Shown: positions 54,918-64,000 of the stretch, in pieces
How positions within the stretch are numbered: position 1 is the stretch's first letter
Layout: each line of letters opens with the position of its first letter
From: Cercis canadensis
Lineage: Eukaryota; Streptophyta; Magnoliopsida; Fabales; Fabaceae
Reading direction: 5' to 3'
DNA length: 64,000 bases
NCBI GenBank assembly: GCA_003255065.1
Contig: QAOA01003344.1
Location: forward strand, 405,256 to 469,255
Translations under genes and position numbers: made by a program
Notes under the pieces: generated by a model
The model's database searches: none
Seen by the model: the letters and a program-made list of their open reading frames with translations, nothing else
Told to the model about the DNA's origin: nothing

Positions 54918-56910
54918 GGTAATAATTTATGCTTTGTAATAGCTTCAATTACTAATGCAAGTCAAACACTTAAAACTTTATGAAAGCAACCAACTTAGGC
55001 CTTGGTGGCCATTTCATATTTTGAGATTATTAAAAAATTGCTGCATTTTTAAAAGGTTCAATACAAAGAATGTTGGCTTGAGAAAATCAAATGCACTCAG
55101 AGGGTTTTTTAATATTTTATAATTGAATAATATTGAAATCATCTTTAAAATTTATAAATTTTATATTTAAATTTAAAGTCATAATTTAATATATAAAAAA
55201 AAATTAAATGCTTTGATAGTTTGGGTCTTTGACCTTAATATTATTATTTTTAAACTTATTTACAAAATTATAACACTTTTGAACTTATATATCTAAATAT
55301 TACATTTAAAAAAAAGAAGTCTGACCAGTGGGGCTCACTAGACATGCTAGTGAAGTCACGACGTGTCTTTTCTTGTCGTTCAAACTAGTTTTTTTTTCAC
55401 ATGTGTACTTTGAGATAGAAATGACTGTGAGACTCGTCAAAAAAGGACACGTCATGGGCCCATTGACATGTCCCGCATGGATACCCTATGGGGCTACTAG
55501 TGTGTTTTATGGGCCTTACAGGTTAGACTTCATTTTTTTTTTAATTTTTTTAAAAGTGTAATATTTAAGTATATAAGTTCAAAAATATTATAATTATATA
55601 AATAAATTTAAAAAGATCAAAGATCCTGATAATTTTGGCAAAGAAATTTAAATGCAATTTATCTAAGAGTGTTCATACTTCATAGTTGCACAATAGGAGT
55701 GTGGGCTCTGAGATAATGATTGCAATTTGCAAGAGGTCTGAGGAGAATGGAATTTAGACCCCATTTTCAATGTCTGTCTTACAAACAAAACAGGCCCATA
55801 CACAGGCCTTCTCCAAAAAAATAATGGGCCAATACGCGACCCTGTCCCTTATTGCAGAATAGAAATAGTAGCTTATAATTTTCTATATTTTATTTTTAGC
55901 AAAAAACATTCTACATTTGACTTTGTTTGACTGTTTTAGAACCACCATAACTTTTTTAACAATTTAAACCCATACCTCCCTTCGGATATCTTCTATAAAT
56001 CGACAAATATATATATTTTTTCTATTAAACGCTTTACCGCAAGAAATAGTCTATCGAATCCATTGATCACAATGGAAATTAAACATAAAAATTTTATGAT
56101 AAAATATTTAGTATTCAATTATTAAAATATTTTGAGACAACCAGCCAATATGTTTGAAGAATTGTGTAGCATACATGTGTTGATTTTCCATAGTCAGTAT
56201 TTTGATCGCATGTTGCCTCTCTCCTCTTGCATCTACCACACTCCCAATCTAAATTCATGTAACAATTTTTATTTTATTTTTTAGTTTATATTCAAGGTAA
56301 ACTCATACCCTTAATTTATGTTCAAGATGGAAGCAGTAATTGATAAAATCTATTTTTAACAAGTATGACTCTAATGATTCAAAGTCAAGACTTTTGACAT
56401 AAAACGTTTTGGGACTCATTCTACTCCAAACACCTTGTTGGTTCTATGTCACAACTTTAAAATGTGAAAAAGAGACCCAAACTTGTTTAAGCTTGCTTTT
56501 TGCAATCACAAAATCATAGTTTAGACTTTAGGTAAAAGTAATGCCAAAATTGCAGTCCATAATTAAAGAACTCCATCTTCCTTTACGCGTCACAAGGAGG
56601 GCTAGAGGGGGACCCTCAACAACTTTTCATGTTTGGGACGTGAATTTGGCCTCCCTAAACATTCACCTCCATGAATAGCTCACTTGTCAACCCCACTATC
56701 TCTTGAATGGATCAAATTCAAGGATTTGCTAAATTTTTGCCCACTAGTATGGTATCCAATAGCACAATAGTAAAGTTTCATTGTTTTTGTTAACTGGATT
56801 GTTTATTAATTGGTTATAAGCTAGATAGCATCGGTACACCATTTTTCTCGATATACCTGTTTCAAGTACGTTCCGAAAACGCGAAATGCGTCTCGCGAGC
56901 AGAAACGGGA
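54918..56910. other. Spacer upstream of the PPR gene
   Basis: Contains the PPR promoter side, a foldback element (55217-55643), then AT-rich DNA. From about 56820 the composition turns GC-rich (TTCCGAAAACGCGAAATGCGTCTCGCGAGC) just before the purine minisatellite. No gene was seen. Confidence 0.45.
55217..55643. repeat. Foldback MITE-like element
   Basis: Left arm about 55217-55325 and right arm about 55515-55643 are inverted copies: TTTTGAACTTATATATCTAAATATTACA on the left pairs with TGTAATATTTAAGTATATAAGTTCAAAA on the right, and AAGTCTGACC pairs with GGTTAGACTT. The centre (about 55326-55515) has GC-richer sequence with GACATG/CATGTC words. Ends and target duplication are not defined. Confidence 0.6.
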
Positions 56911-57400
56911 GAGAGACACTGAGGGAGGGAGGGAGGGAAGGGGGGAGGGGGGTCGGGAGGGTGCAGGGTGGAGTGTTGAGAAGGAGGAAGGGAGAAAGAG
57001 GGACAAAGGGACAGAGGGAGGGAGAGAGGAAGGGAGGGAGGGAGGCGGTGGGGTGCGGACGGAAGGAGGGAGGCAGGGAAGGGGGAAGGGGGTCGGGAGG
57101 GTGCAGGGTGGGGTGTTGAGAGGGAGGAAGGGAGAAAGAGGGACGGAGGGACAAAGGGAGGGAGAGAGGGAGGGAGGGAGTCGATGGGGTGCGGATGGAG
57201 GGAGGGAGGCAGGGAAGGGGGAGGGGGGCCGGGAGGGTGTGAGGTGGGGTGTTGAGTAGGAGGGAAGTTGAGAGGAAGGGAGGGAAGGAGGGGGCGGGGG
57301 ATAAGAGAGAGGGGAGAGAGAGAGAGAGAGAGAGAGACACAGAGATAGAGGGAGGGAGGGGTGCCAGGGGTGGAGGGGCTGAGAGAGAAGGGGAGGGGTT
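56911..57400 (+). repeat. G-rich polypurine minisatellite, unit about 138 bp
   Basis: Almost pure purine on the plus strand for about 490 bp. The marker CGGGAGGGTG recurs at 56954, 57094 and 57230, giving a period of 140 and 136 bp and about three copies. Runs such as GGGAGGGAGGGAGGG fit the G-quadruplex pattern and the strand bias fits triplex DNA. A (GA)n run lies at about 57309-57336. The Pro/Leu/Ser-rich open frames seen on either strand are products of this composition and are not genes. Confidence 0.85.
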
Positions 57401-58088
57401 GATTATTATTTTTTTCCAAAAATTGTTTTAATTTTAGAGTAAAACCTCTTTTCGGTCCTTGAAAAATAGGGGCGGTGACACTTTAGTCCCTGAAAGATTT
57501 TTATCGACACTTTAGTTCTTGGAAGATAGTTCCGTCAGCAATTTTAGTCCACCGCTTGTGTTTGTCAGTGGGGCTTAACAGAAAATGCCACATGACACGT
57601 TAAGTGATGATGTGGCCGTTAAGTGATGACGTGGCACTTTAAAAAAATTCTCTCTCTCTTTCCCGTCTCTCTCATTTCTCTCTCCCTCTCTTTTCTCCTC
57701 CTCTCTCATTTATGTCTCTCGCTCTTCCCTGTCTCTCTCATCTCTCTATCTCTCTCTTCCCCTCCTCTCTCATTTCTCTCTCTCATGGAAACAAACTTGC
57801 AAATGATGTGTATCCGCAAAAACACAGAGCACAAAGCCACTATTTGATATTGGACCATATAAGGAGTAACTTTCTATCTAGAAGTTCATGACCTTTACCA
57901 TGCAACTGCATATCTTGAAAAAATAAACACCAACATATTAACAAACCAACAAACAAAGAAATGGAGAGCTCTTCTTGAGAAAGCCACTTCAAACACTAGA
58001 ATATGTGACTCGGGCCACACATAACTCAGATTGAGTCATGCAACTCGGACTGGGTCAAGCCAAAAAGCAACAACAAATTACCAACAGT

Positions 58089-58469
58089 TTAGGTACAAGC
58101 CAAAAAGCAAAGTTCTTTAGCAATAATAGCCAAGAAAGCTGCCCGTAGCAGGGCCAAGATTGCAGCTTTTTCTTGTGATATGGTCGAGTGAGGTATAAGA
58201 TGGTGGCTTTCTGATACTTCAGAAAAATCATTTCCTGAGAGATGATTGAAATCGGCGTCAGCTATGGTGAGCATGACGGCGTCGCCGGGGACATATGAGA
58301 TGATGGGTTTATGAGAGCCATTGGGCCATGTGAGGTTGCCAGCGAGAGGGAGGAAGTATTGAACGGAAAGAGAAAGATAGTGCTTTAGTTTTGGCAAAAG
58401 AGAATCATTGCATGCATGGGAGTGCTGGTACTTGAAGGGGATAAGCTGGTATGTGGAAAACCATTGCAT
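58089..58469 (-). pseudogene. BAHD acyltransferase (malonyltransferase-like) fragment
   Basis: A minus-strand frame of 126 codons inside the Pack-MULE-like element. Residues about 25-105 match the N-terminal part of anthocyanin or phenolic-glucoside malonyltransferases: LLPKLKHYLSLS, YFLPLAGNLTWP, KPIISYVPGDAV, DADFNHLSGNDF and EKAAILAL. It then departs into unrelated sequence before the catalytic HxxxD region, and the DFGWG motif is absent. It cannot be an active enzyme; it is a captured gene piece. DNA upstream on the same strand (58523-58890) has open frames I could not assign. Confidence 0.72.
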
Positions 58470-58889
58470 GCATGGGGTATATGTAAACTCGGTGGGTTAA
58501 CTCAGTAAGGGGTATATGTAACTCAGTGGGTCAATCTAAGCTTGCGTAGGTCCACGGAGAATAAGGAGAGAGAAGTGGAGTTGGAGAAGATTGTCAATGG
58601 TAGCTTTGGAAAATTAAAGGTTTCGAACGTGAAAGCGGCGATGAGGACATCGACGAGGTCGCAAACAAGGAACTGGAAATGGACCAAGTAGAGTGATGAT
58701 AGGCATACACCACGTTCTGCAAACATGCCCAAGCCAAATCCCATGTATCATGGCTAAGAGAGAGAAGTGGAGAATGGGTGCATGCATGGTGCACATACAG
58801 GAGGACTGGGTCAACTAAAATGTGGCTATTATTTTGCTTCTGGTTGCTTGTTTTTAGCTTTCTGTTATTTCCTTTGTTGCACGTTAACA

Positions 58890-59095
58890 ATTTGTAGTTT
58901 GTTAGTGGGAGTAGTAGTAGTTTTTTAGTAGTTAAGTTGTAACTATTTATAGGGCCACTGCTGTAAACTGCTGTTAATGAAAGGGGCAGAAGATTTTTAT
59001 GCAGAATACAACTATGGTTTTATTCTCACCCTAAGAGAATTACTTCAGTTTTCTGGTGCTATATTTCTGCTCTGATTGGGACCTAACAAGTGAGT
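58890..59095 (+). mobile_element. Possible LTR fragment inside the Pack-MULE-like element
   Basis: The stretch from TGTTAGTGGG (58899) to GGACCTAACA (59089) has TG..CA ends with short inverted termini TGTTAG/CTAACA and a TATTTATAGGG box, as in Copia-type LTRs. I could not find a convincing target duplication. It may be a nested insertion or captured sequence. Confidence 0.35.
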
Positions 59096-59993
59096 TAGCT
59101 AGTAAGGATTTTTTTTTTTTTTAAAAAAAGAACTTATGGTGCTTTGTGTTACTGTTAACTATATATGGAGCACAGTTTTGGTCGCATGGACGAAGAGGTG
59201 CAGAACTGGACCCAGAGTAACAACCAAAGTGCCACATGTAGATGTGAGCTTCAAACTCCCAACTGGCACAGTTGATAAATAAAGAAAGAGAGAGATGAGA
59301 GAGACAGGGAAAAACAAGATAGAGATATGAGAGAGGAGGGGAAGAGAGAGAGAAATGAGAGATACGGGGAAGAGAGAGAGAGATGAGAGAGACAGGGAAG
59401 AGCGAGAGAGAGAAATGAGAGAGACGGGAAAGAGAGAGAGAGAGAAATGAGAGAGGGGGAAGAGAGAGAGAATTTTTTTTTTAAGGTGCCACGTCATCAC
59501 TTAACGGCCACGTCATCACTTAACGGCCATGTCAACACTTAACGTGCCACGTGACATTTTCTGTTAAGTCCCACTAACAGACACAAGCGGCGGACTAAAA
59601 TGGCTGACGGAACTATCTTTCAGGGACTAAAGTGTCGATAAAAATCTTTCAAGGACTAAAGTGTCACCGCCCCTATCTTTCAAGGACCAAAAAGGGGTTT
59701 TATTTTTAATTTTAATTAAATTTTTTATTTTAAATAGAGTATGTGTTAATTTTATTTAATACATACATATAATTATACATACATATATATATAATGTGGC
59801 GTACATATGGCGTATTCGTACTCTTATTTTTTAAAAAATGCTGTGGGGCTGCCGGTGTATTCGGTAGGGCCCACTTGCCACTGATTTTTTTTTAAATTTT
59901 AAAAACTGTAATATTTGTGTAAATACTTTTAAAAGTGTTACTTTTGGGTAATTAATTTTGTACACTGTAATATTTGTGTCAAAAAGCCCAAAT

Positions 59994-60620
59994 TTACTAA
60001 AATAATATAAAAATAATAAATAAATAAATAAATACAAAAAAAGTTAGTGTTAAAATAATTTACTAAAATAAATCACTTTTAAATATTTTATTTAAGGCTA
60101 TCGAATAAAAGAGCACTTATTATTTTACACTACAACATTTTATTTAAAAAAAAAATATCACAATAAAATAACATATTAATGGTCATTCAATGTGTTGCAT
60201 TTTTCAAGTAAAAACGTTAAAATGAAAAAACTTTTTACTTGAAAAAATGTTGAAATGTTTCAACATTTTTTTACATAAAACACAAAAATATTTCAACATT
60301 TTTTAAGGTGAAAAGCTGAAATTCATTTCAATATTTTTATCTTTTCTTATGCGTATGATTGAGTTTATTTCATTTCAGTATTTTTTTTCAATGAAACGCT
60401 TTAGTAATTATAATATTTATTTCTATAAAACATTATAACGATTCAAATTTTTTTTTTTAAGAAAATGCTGTATTTTAAAAAATACTATAATACAAAATAA
60501 CATGGTATTTTTTTTTTAATAATCTTGAATAAAATATTTAAAAATAACATATTTTAAAAAATTATTTTAACACTAACTTTTTTGTATTTATTTATTTTAC
60601 TTGTATTATTTTAATAAATT
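59994..60620. mobile_element. Foldback MITE just upstream of the EamA gene
   Basis: Terminal inverted repeats of about 95 bp at 59994-60101 and 60527-60620. Shared words include AAATAAATAAATACAAAAAA, GTTAGTGTTAAAATAATTT and TTTAAATATTTTATT in opposite orientation. The middle has further small palindromes (ACTTGAAAAAATGTTGAAATGTTTCAACATTTTT). The element ends within 190 bp of the start codon at 60807, so it forms part of that gene's promoter. Confidence 0.7.
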
Positions 60621-60806
60621 TGCCGTGAATGGCTACAGTAGCATAGGCCACCAGCCACCGATTCATACACCCTTCACGATGCAGATTCTTCCACTTGCAA
60701 TCAAACACCTTCTGAAATTTGAAGAAGAAAGAATACCCAAAAAAGAAAAACCGAAAAAAATCCCCTTTTTCTGAAAACGCCAACAGAGAGAGCTTCTTCC
60801 CAAGCC

Positions 60807-63512
60807 ATGGCAGCCCAATCGCAGTCCTGGTGGTCATGGAACAGAGCGAGCTATTCAGACCCATTTACGCTTTCTTCGTCTTGTTCATCTTCTTCTTCAT
60901 ATAATTCCTCATTTCTGTATTCATTTCACGCGGCTTATACAAAACGACATCGTTTCAGTGCTTGCTCTGTACATCATTCTTCGTCTGCTTCTACCCCTAC
61001 GCCCAATTCGGGTCCCAGATTGAGCAAGCCCATAAAATTAGACGTTTCAGGTCCGAAACGTGAGAAGAATCTGAGTGGCAATATGAAGAAGGAGGTCCCG
61101 TCGGCTTGTTTGACTCAAATCCGGACGCGAAGAAGAGAGCCGTTGACTTTCAAGTCTTTCTTCGAGAAGCGGTCTCTATGGAGGAGGATACTATTCGCCT
61201 CCAGGAAAGTCAGAAGCTTAATTTTGCTCAATGTCATCACTGTTGTTTATGGTAAGCTAACTATGTTTGTTTTTCTAATTTGCAAATTGGGCATTTGGTT
61301 TTGGAGATTTTGTTTGCTTGCTAGGCTTCCAATTTGATTTTTGGTGATTACTGATGTGATGTCCATTACTGATTGAGTTAAAAATGCTTCGAATGTTTAA
61401 GTTTGGTTGAATTTTTGTTTCTACTCTATGTGGTTATTTGAAGAAAGATATTTGTTGATTTCTGGATGATACTGCTTATCATACAGAATGTCATCAGGAA
61501 TTTATGAAAATCTTCCACCTAGAGGCGAGAGAATTTTATCCATGTGGAAAGGACTTACTTCAGATGTTGGGTGCATTTATGGGGCAATGAGATGGGTAGT
61601 TATCTTTAGAAACTTACTGGGTTGTCAAATTCGTTGTGTGATTAAGACTGAGAAAACAATTAGGTATATGATGAATATTATTTCTTTCCACTTAAGTATT
61701 TGATTGTTTGCACTGTCTTTGCTGTGGGGTAGAGGTTTCAGGTTTGAGGAATATATTGCCAAAGGGAGTCTTTCTTCTCATCTGAAGAGGTGGGTGAAAG
61801 TTTTGTGTGTGTGTGCACACATGTGTGCATGCGAATCTGAGAAATTGGAGGGATCTGAAAATGTTGTATCTTTATGAAGTTCAATGGTGAATTCTTATAA
61901 AAGTGAAGATATATACACAACGTTTGTCCGTATACTGCCTGTGTGGCCTCCGTTACATGGTTTTATATATTGGTATTTAGGGAAGCTTTTATGTTTGAGG
62001 TCTGAACTCTGTTGCATATTTAACCATACATGCTTTGGTGATGTTGTATGAATTTCTGTTGCTTATGAAGTCATTATGTTGAAAACATGAAAATTTATGA
62101 AAGTAAACATTTCAATTAAAAGTGTAATGGGAAAAGGAAAATTAAATGCTTAGGAATCTGATTGAGCTTCACTTTAAGGAATTTTGATCTAAGATGTACA
62201 GATAAAACCATAAAACTGAACTACCAAGTAGTATACTGTCAACAACAGACAGACACTTTCTCTGTGTTTGTGGATGTGCTCTTGCTTGCAGATCTGCGTA
62301 ACTGCAATTGTACTTGTTACTTGTGGGAGTGAAGTTGTTTTCTCCATTATGTATATGGCAAACTTCAAGTCAACTTTTTTAGTTCATCATTGCACCATAA
62401 GTACATTTGTTTGTGTCCTTGATCCTCAATCTTACCAGTTTTATACTTTTATGTTTAGCTAGTAACATTCCAGTTGTCAAAGAGGTTGAGGCAATTATGA
62501 ACCCGGCGGCTTTCACAGTTGTGCGGTTTACAGTTTCTGCGATTCCATTCATCCCATTTATACTGCAAGTACGGGGTGATACTCGTACCCGAAATGCAGG
62601 CATAGAGTTGGGTTTCTGGGTCAGTCTGGGATACCTTATGCAGGCACTTGGACTGCTAACCTCTGATGCTGGGCGGGCATCATTTATATCTATGTTCACT
62701 GTAAGATCATTTAATTTTCCATGTTATGCGGATGGTTTTTACTCTATGAGATTACTTGAAGGTAAAATATTGCATATTTACTGTGAACTTAACAGGTAAT
62801 TGTGGTTCCCTTACTTGATGGTATGCTAGGAGCAGTAATTCCTGCTCGAACCTGGTTTGGAGCTCTCATGTCCATTGTAGGAGTTGGAATGCTGGAATCC
62901 AGTGGTTCTCCTCCTAGTGTAAGTGCTGTCCCCATTATTCTCTCTCCCTCTCTTATCTTCTCCACTCTCAATGGGGTTTTGACATATATAAGGATGAAGG
63001 CTCGGGAGTCAATATTTACCTGAATGCATAGTGCCATGTAGATAGCTGTCTTATGTTTGCTCATCTCATATATAATTTCTAAAAGGTTTGTACTTAATGA
63101 AGGTTGGAGATCTTTTGAACTTCTTAAGTGCTGTATTTTTTGGTGTTCATATGTTAAGAACTGAACATATATCTAGAAGCATAAAGAAAGAGAAGTTTCT
63201 GCCCCTCCTAGGATATGAGGTTTGTTACTTGTCTAAACATCTACTTATATTTGATTATATATATACTGAAATAAATGTGATCCCATTAACCTCTTGTGTA
63301 ATTTAAACTTACCAAAGTTTCAATTGTAGATTTGTGTTGTTGCTTTGTTTTCTACAATTTGGTATCTTGTTGGAGGCTACTTTGGTGGTATTGAAGATCC
63401 CTGGCCATCGTCTTGGACATGGTCAATGCTTAGGGATTGGATGGTTGCTTTTCCATGGATCCCTGCACTTTATACAGGCATATTCTCAACTGCGTTATGC
63501 TTATGGGTAGAG
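60807..63512 (+). CDS. EamA/DMT-superfamily transporter, plastid-type, 3' end missing
   Basis: Five exons lie in the window, at 60807-61251, 62459-62700, 62796-62918, 63103-63219 and 63330-63512, joining in frame to 1110 nt (370 residues). The gene does not end here: exon 5 stops at a GT donor after LCLWVE, and no further exon was found up to 64000, so the last EamA spans lie to the right. Residues 1-60 are rich in Ser/Tyr and look like a chloroplast transit peptide. A basic stretch follows, then hydrophobic spans: SLILLNVITVVYA, an EamA half with EAIMNPAAFTVVRFTVSAIPFIPF, GFWVSLGYLMQALGL, TSDAGRASFISMFTVIVVPLLD, and the second half starting DLLNFLSAVFFGVHMLRTEH. DMT transporters move small metabolites; the substrate is unknown. 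Confidence 0.88.
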
Positions 63513-64000
63513 GTACAGTTGTCATTCTTGGCACACATTTTTTCTGTTCTCCATATTTTAAGAAATTATCATTCAACATGCACTGGGAACGATACTTGGA
63601 TTTAGAATATAAAGATTGAGAGCAATTTTAATGATTATTTTTGAGGAAACAAGATTAATGGATGTTTAGACTATGTATCCAAAATGAGTATTATATATAT
63701 GCAGGGGCAGACTCATAATTTATGGAACTCTTTCTTTTAGAATTTTCTTTTCTCTCTCTCTGTATATATCGGATAATTTTCATTTTTGTATATGGTGTGG
63801 AATTCCAGAAGAAGTGTGAGAAGTTTGGGTTTACTTTCTTGAGCTGTATATTTCTTTTGGTAGTTTCAGAGTAGGGAGCTTTAGTGTCAGGTGTAGTTCA
63901 AGGGGCTGTATGCATGAATCTCCCCTCTTTATTCAAATTATATACAAACCTCTTTTGATATCTACTATGAAATAACCCAAGTTGTGTGTGTGTGTGTGTG
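63513..64000 (+). other. Intron sequence of the EamA gene and (GT)n at the edge
   Basis: Presumed intron 5. No acceptor followed by the expected last EamA segment was found. The window ends in a (GT)n microsatellite starting at about 63983. Confidence 0.5.

Larger units (their letters stand above)
57437..59703. mobile_element. Pack-MULE-like element with long inverted repeats
   Basis: Terminal inverted repeats of at least 220 bp (57440 to about 57660, and about 59480 to 59702) run from TAAAACC(T/C)C.. and share GACACTTTAGTCC, TAGTTCCGTCAGC, CACAAGCGG and CGTTAAGTGATGACGTGGC. The similarity continues as CT/GA-rich sequence to about 57785 and 59282. An 11-bp direct repeat TTTTAATTTTA stands at 57426-57436 and 59704-59714, within a few bases of the ends, as expected for a Mutator-type target duplication, though the flank is AT-rich. 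Inside is a fragment of a BAHD acyltransferase gene and no transposase, which is the Pack-MULE arrangement. Confidence 0.72.

Noticed and set aside
56744..57431. Pro/Leu/Ser-rich and Arg/Gly/Glu-rich frames on both strands
   Set aside because: They result from the purine minisatellite; every frame is low complexity.
57623..57847. Leu/Ser-rich frame, with a mirror at 59159-59500
   Set aside because: They read through the CT-rich parts of the inverted repeats of the Pack-MULE-like element.

Overview
This window is nuclear DNA of a flowering plant, most likely a eudicot. It is AT-rich, has spliced genes with GT-AG introns, long gene-poor spacers, and plant families (CLE peptide, WOX homeobox, DYW-type PPR, CHX antiporter). 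Exon boundaries were read by eye and every spliced model closes in frame, but none was checked against transcripts or databases.

Left part (1-20 kb): a 10-kDa mitochondrial-type chaperonin gene (CPN10, +) behind a promoter with GGCCCA and telo-box motifs; a TIM17-like gene (-) broken by a stop at codon 9; a palindromic MULE-type MITE with a 9-bp target duplication; a 10-exon O-fucosyltransferase gene (ESMD1-like, +); and a 9-exon phytanoyl-CoA dioxygenase gene (PAHX, +) with a tRNA-derived SINE in its last intron.

Middle part (20-39 kb): a four-exon WUSCHEL-related homeobox gene (WOX6/WOX1 clade, -) whose first intron is a tandem array; a six-exon membrane protein (-) carrying the S-x3-H / D / H-x3-H signature of the CREST hydrolase superfamily; a Tourist-like MITE; and a CLE16/17-type peptide gene (+).

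Right part (39-64 kb): a three-exon cation/H+ antiporter gene (CHX, -) between two copies of a duplicated non-coding block. Each copy carries a different transposon, so each serves as the empty site for the other. Then come a single-exon PPR-DYW gene (-), foldback elements, a G-rich purine minisatellite, a Pack-MULE-like element carrying a BAHD acyltransferase fragment, and the first five exons of an EamA/DMT transporter (+) that runs off the right edge.

The order O-fucosyltransferase, PAHX, WOX6, CLE16, PPR matches, from memory, Arabidopsis At2g01480-At2g01490-At2g01500-At2g01505-At2g01510. The CPN10/O-fucosyltransferase adjacency recalls At1g14980/At1g14970. The window is therefore mainly a conserved syntenic block invaded by transposons, not an operon-like system. 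Most isolated N bases sit between near-identical repeated ends and look like unmerged contig overlaps. I did not find a clearly undescribed system. The least characterised item is the CREST-like gene.
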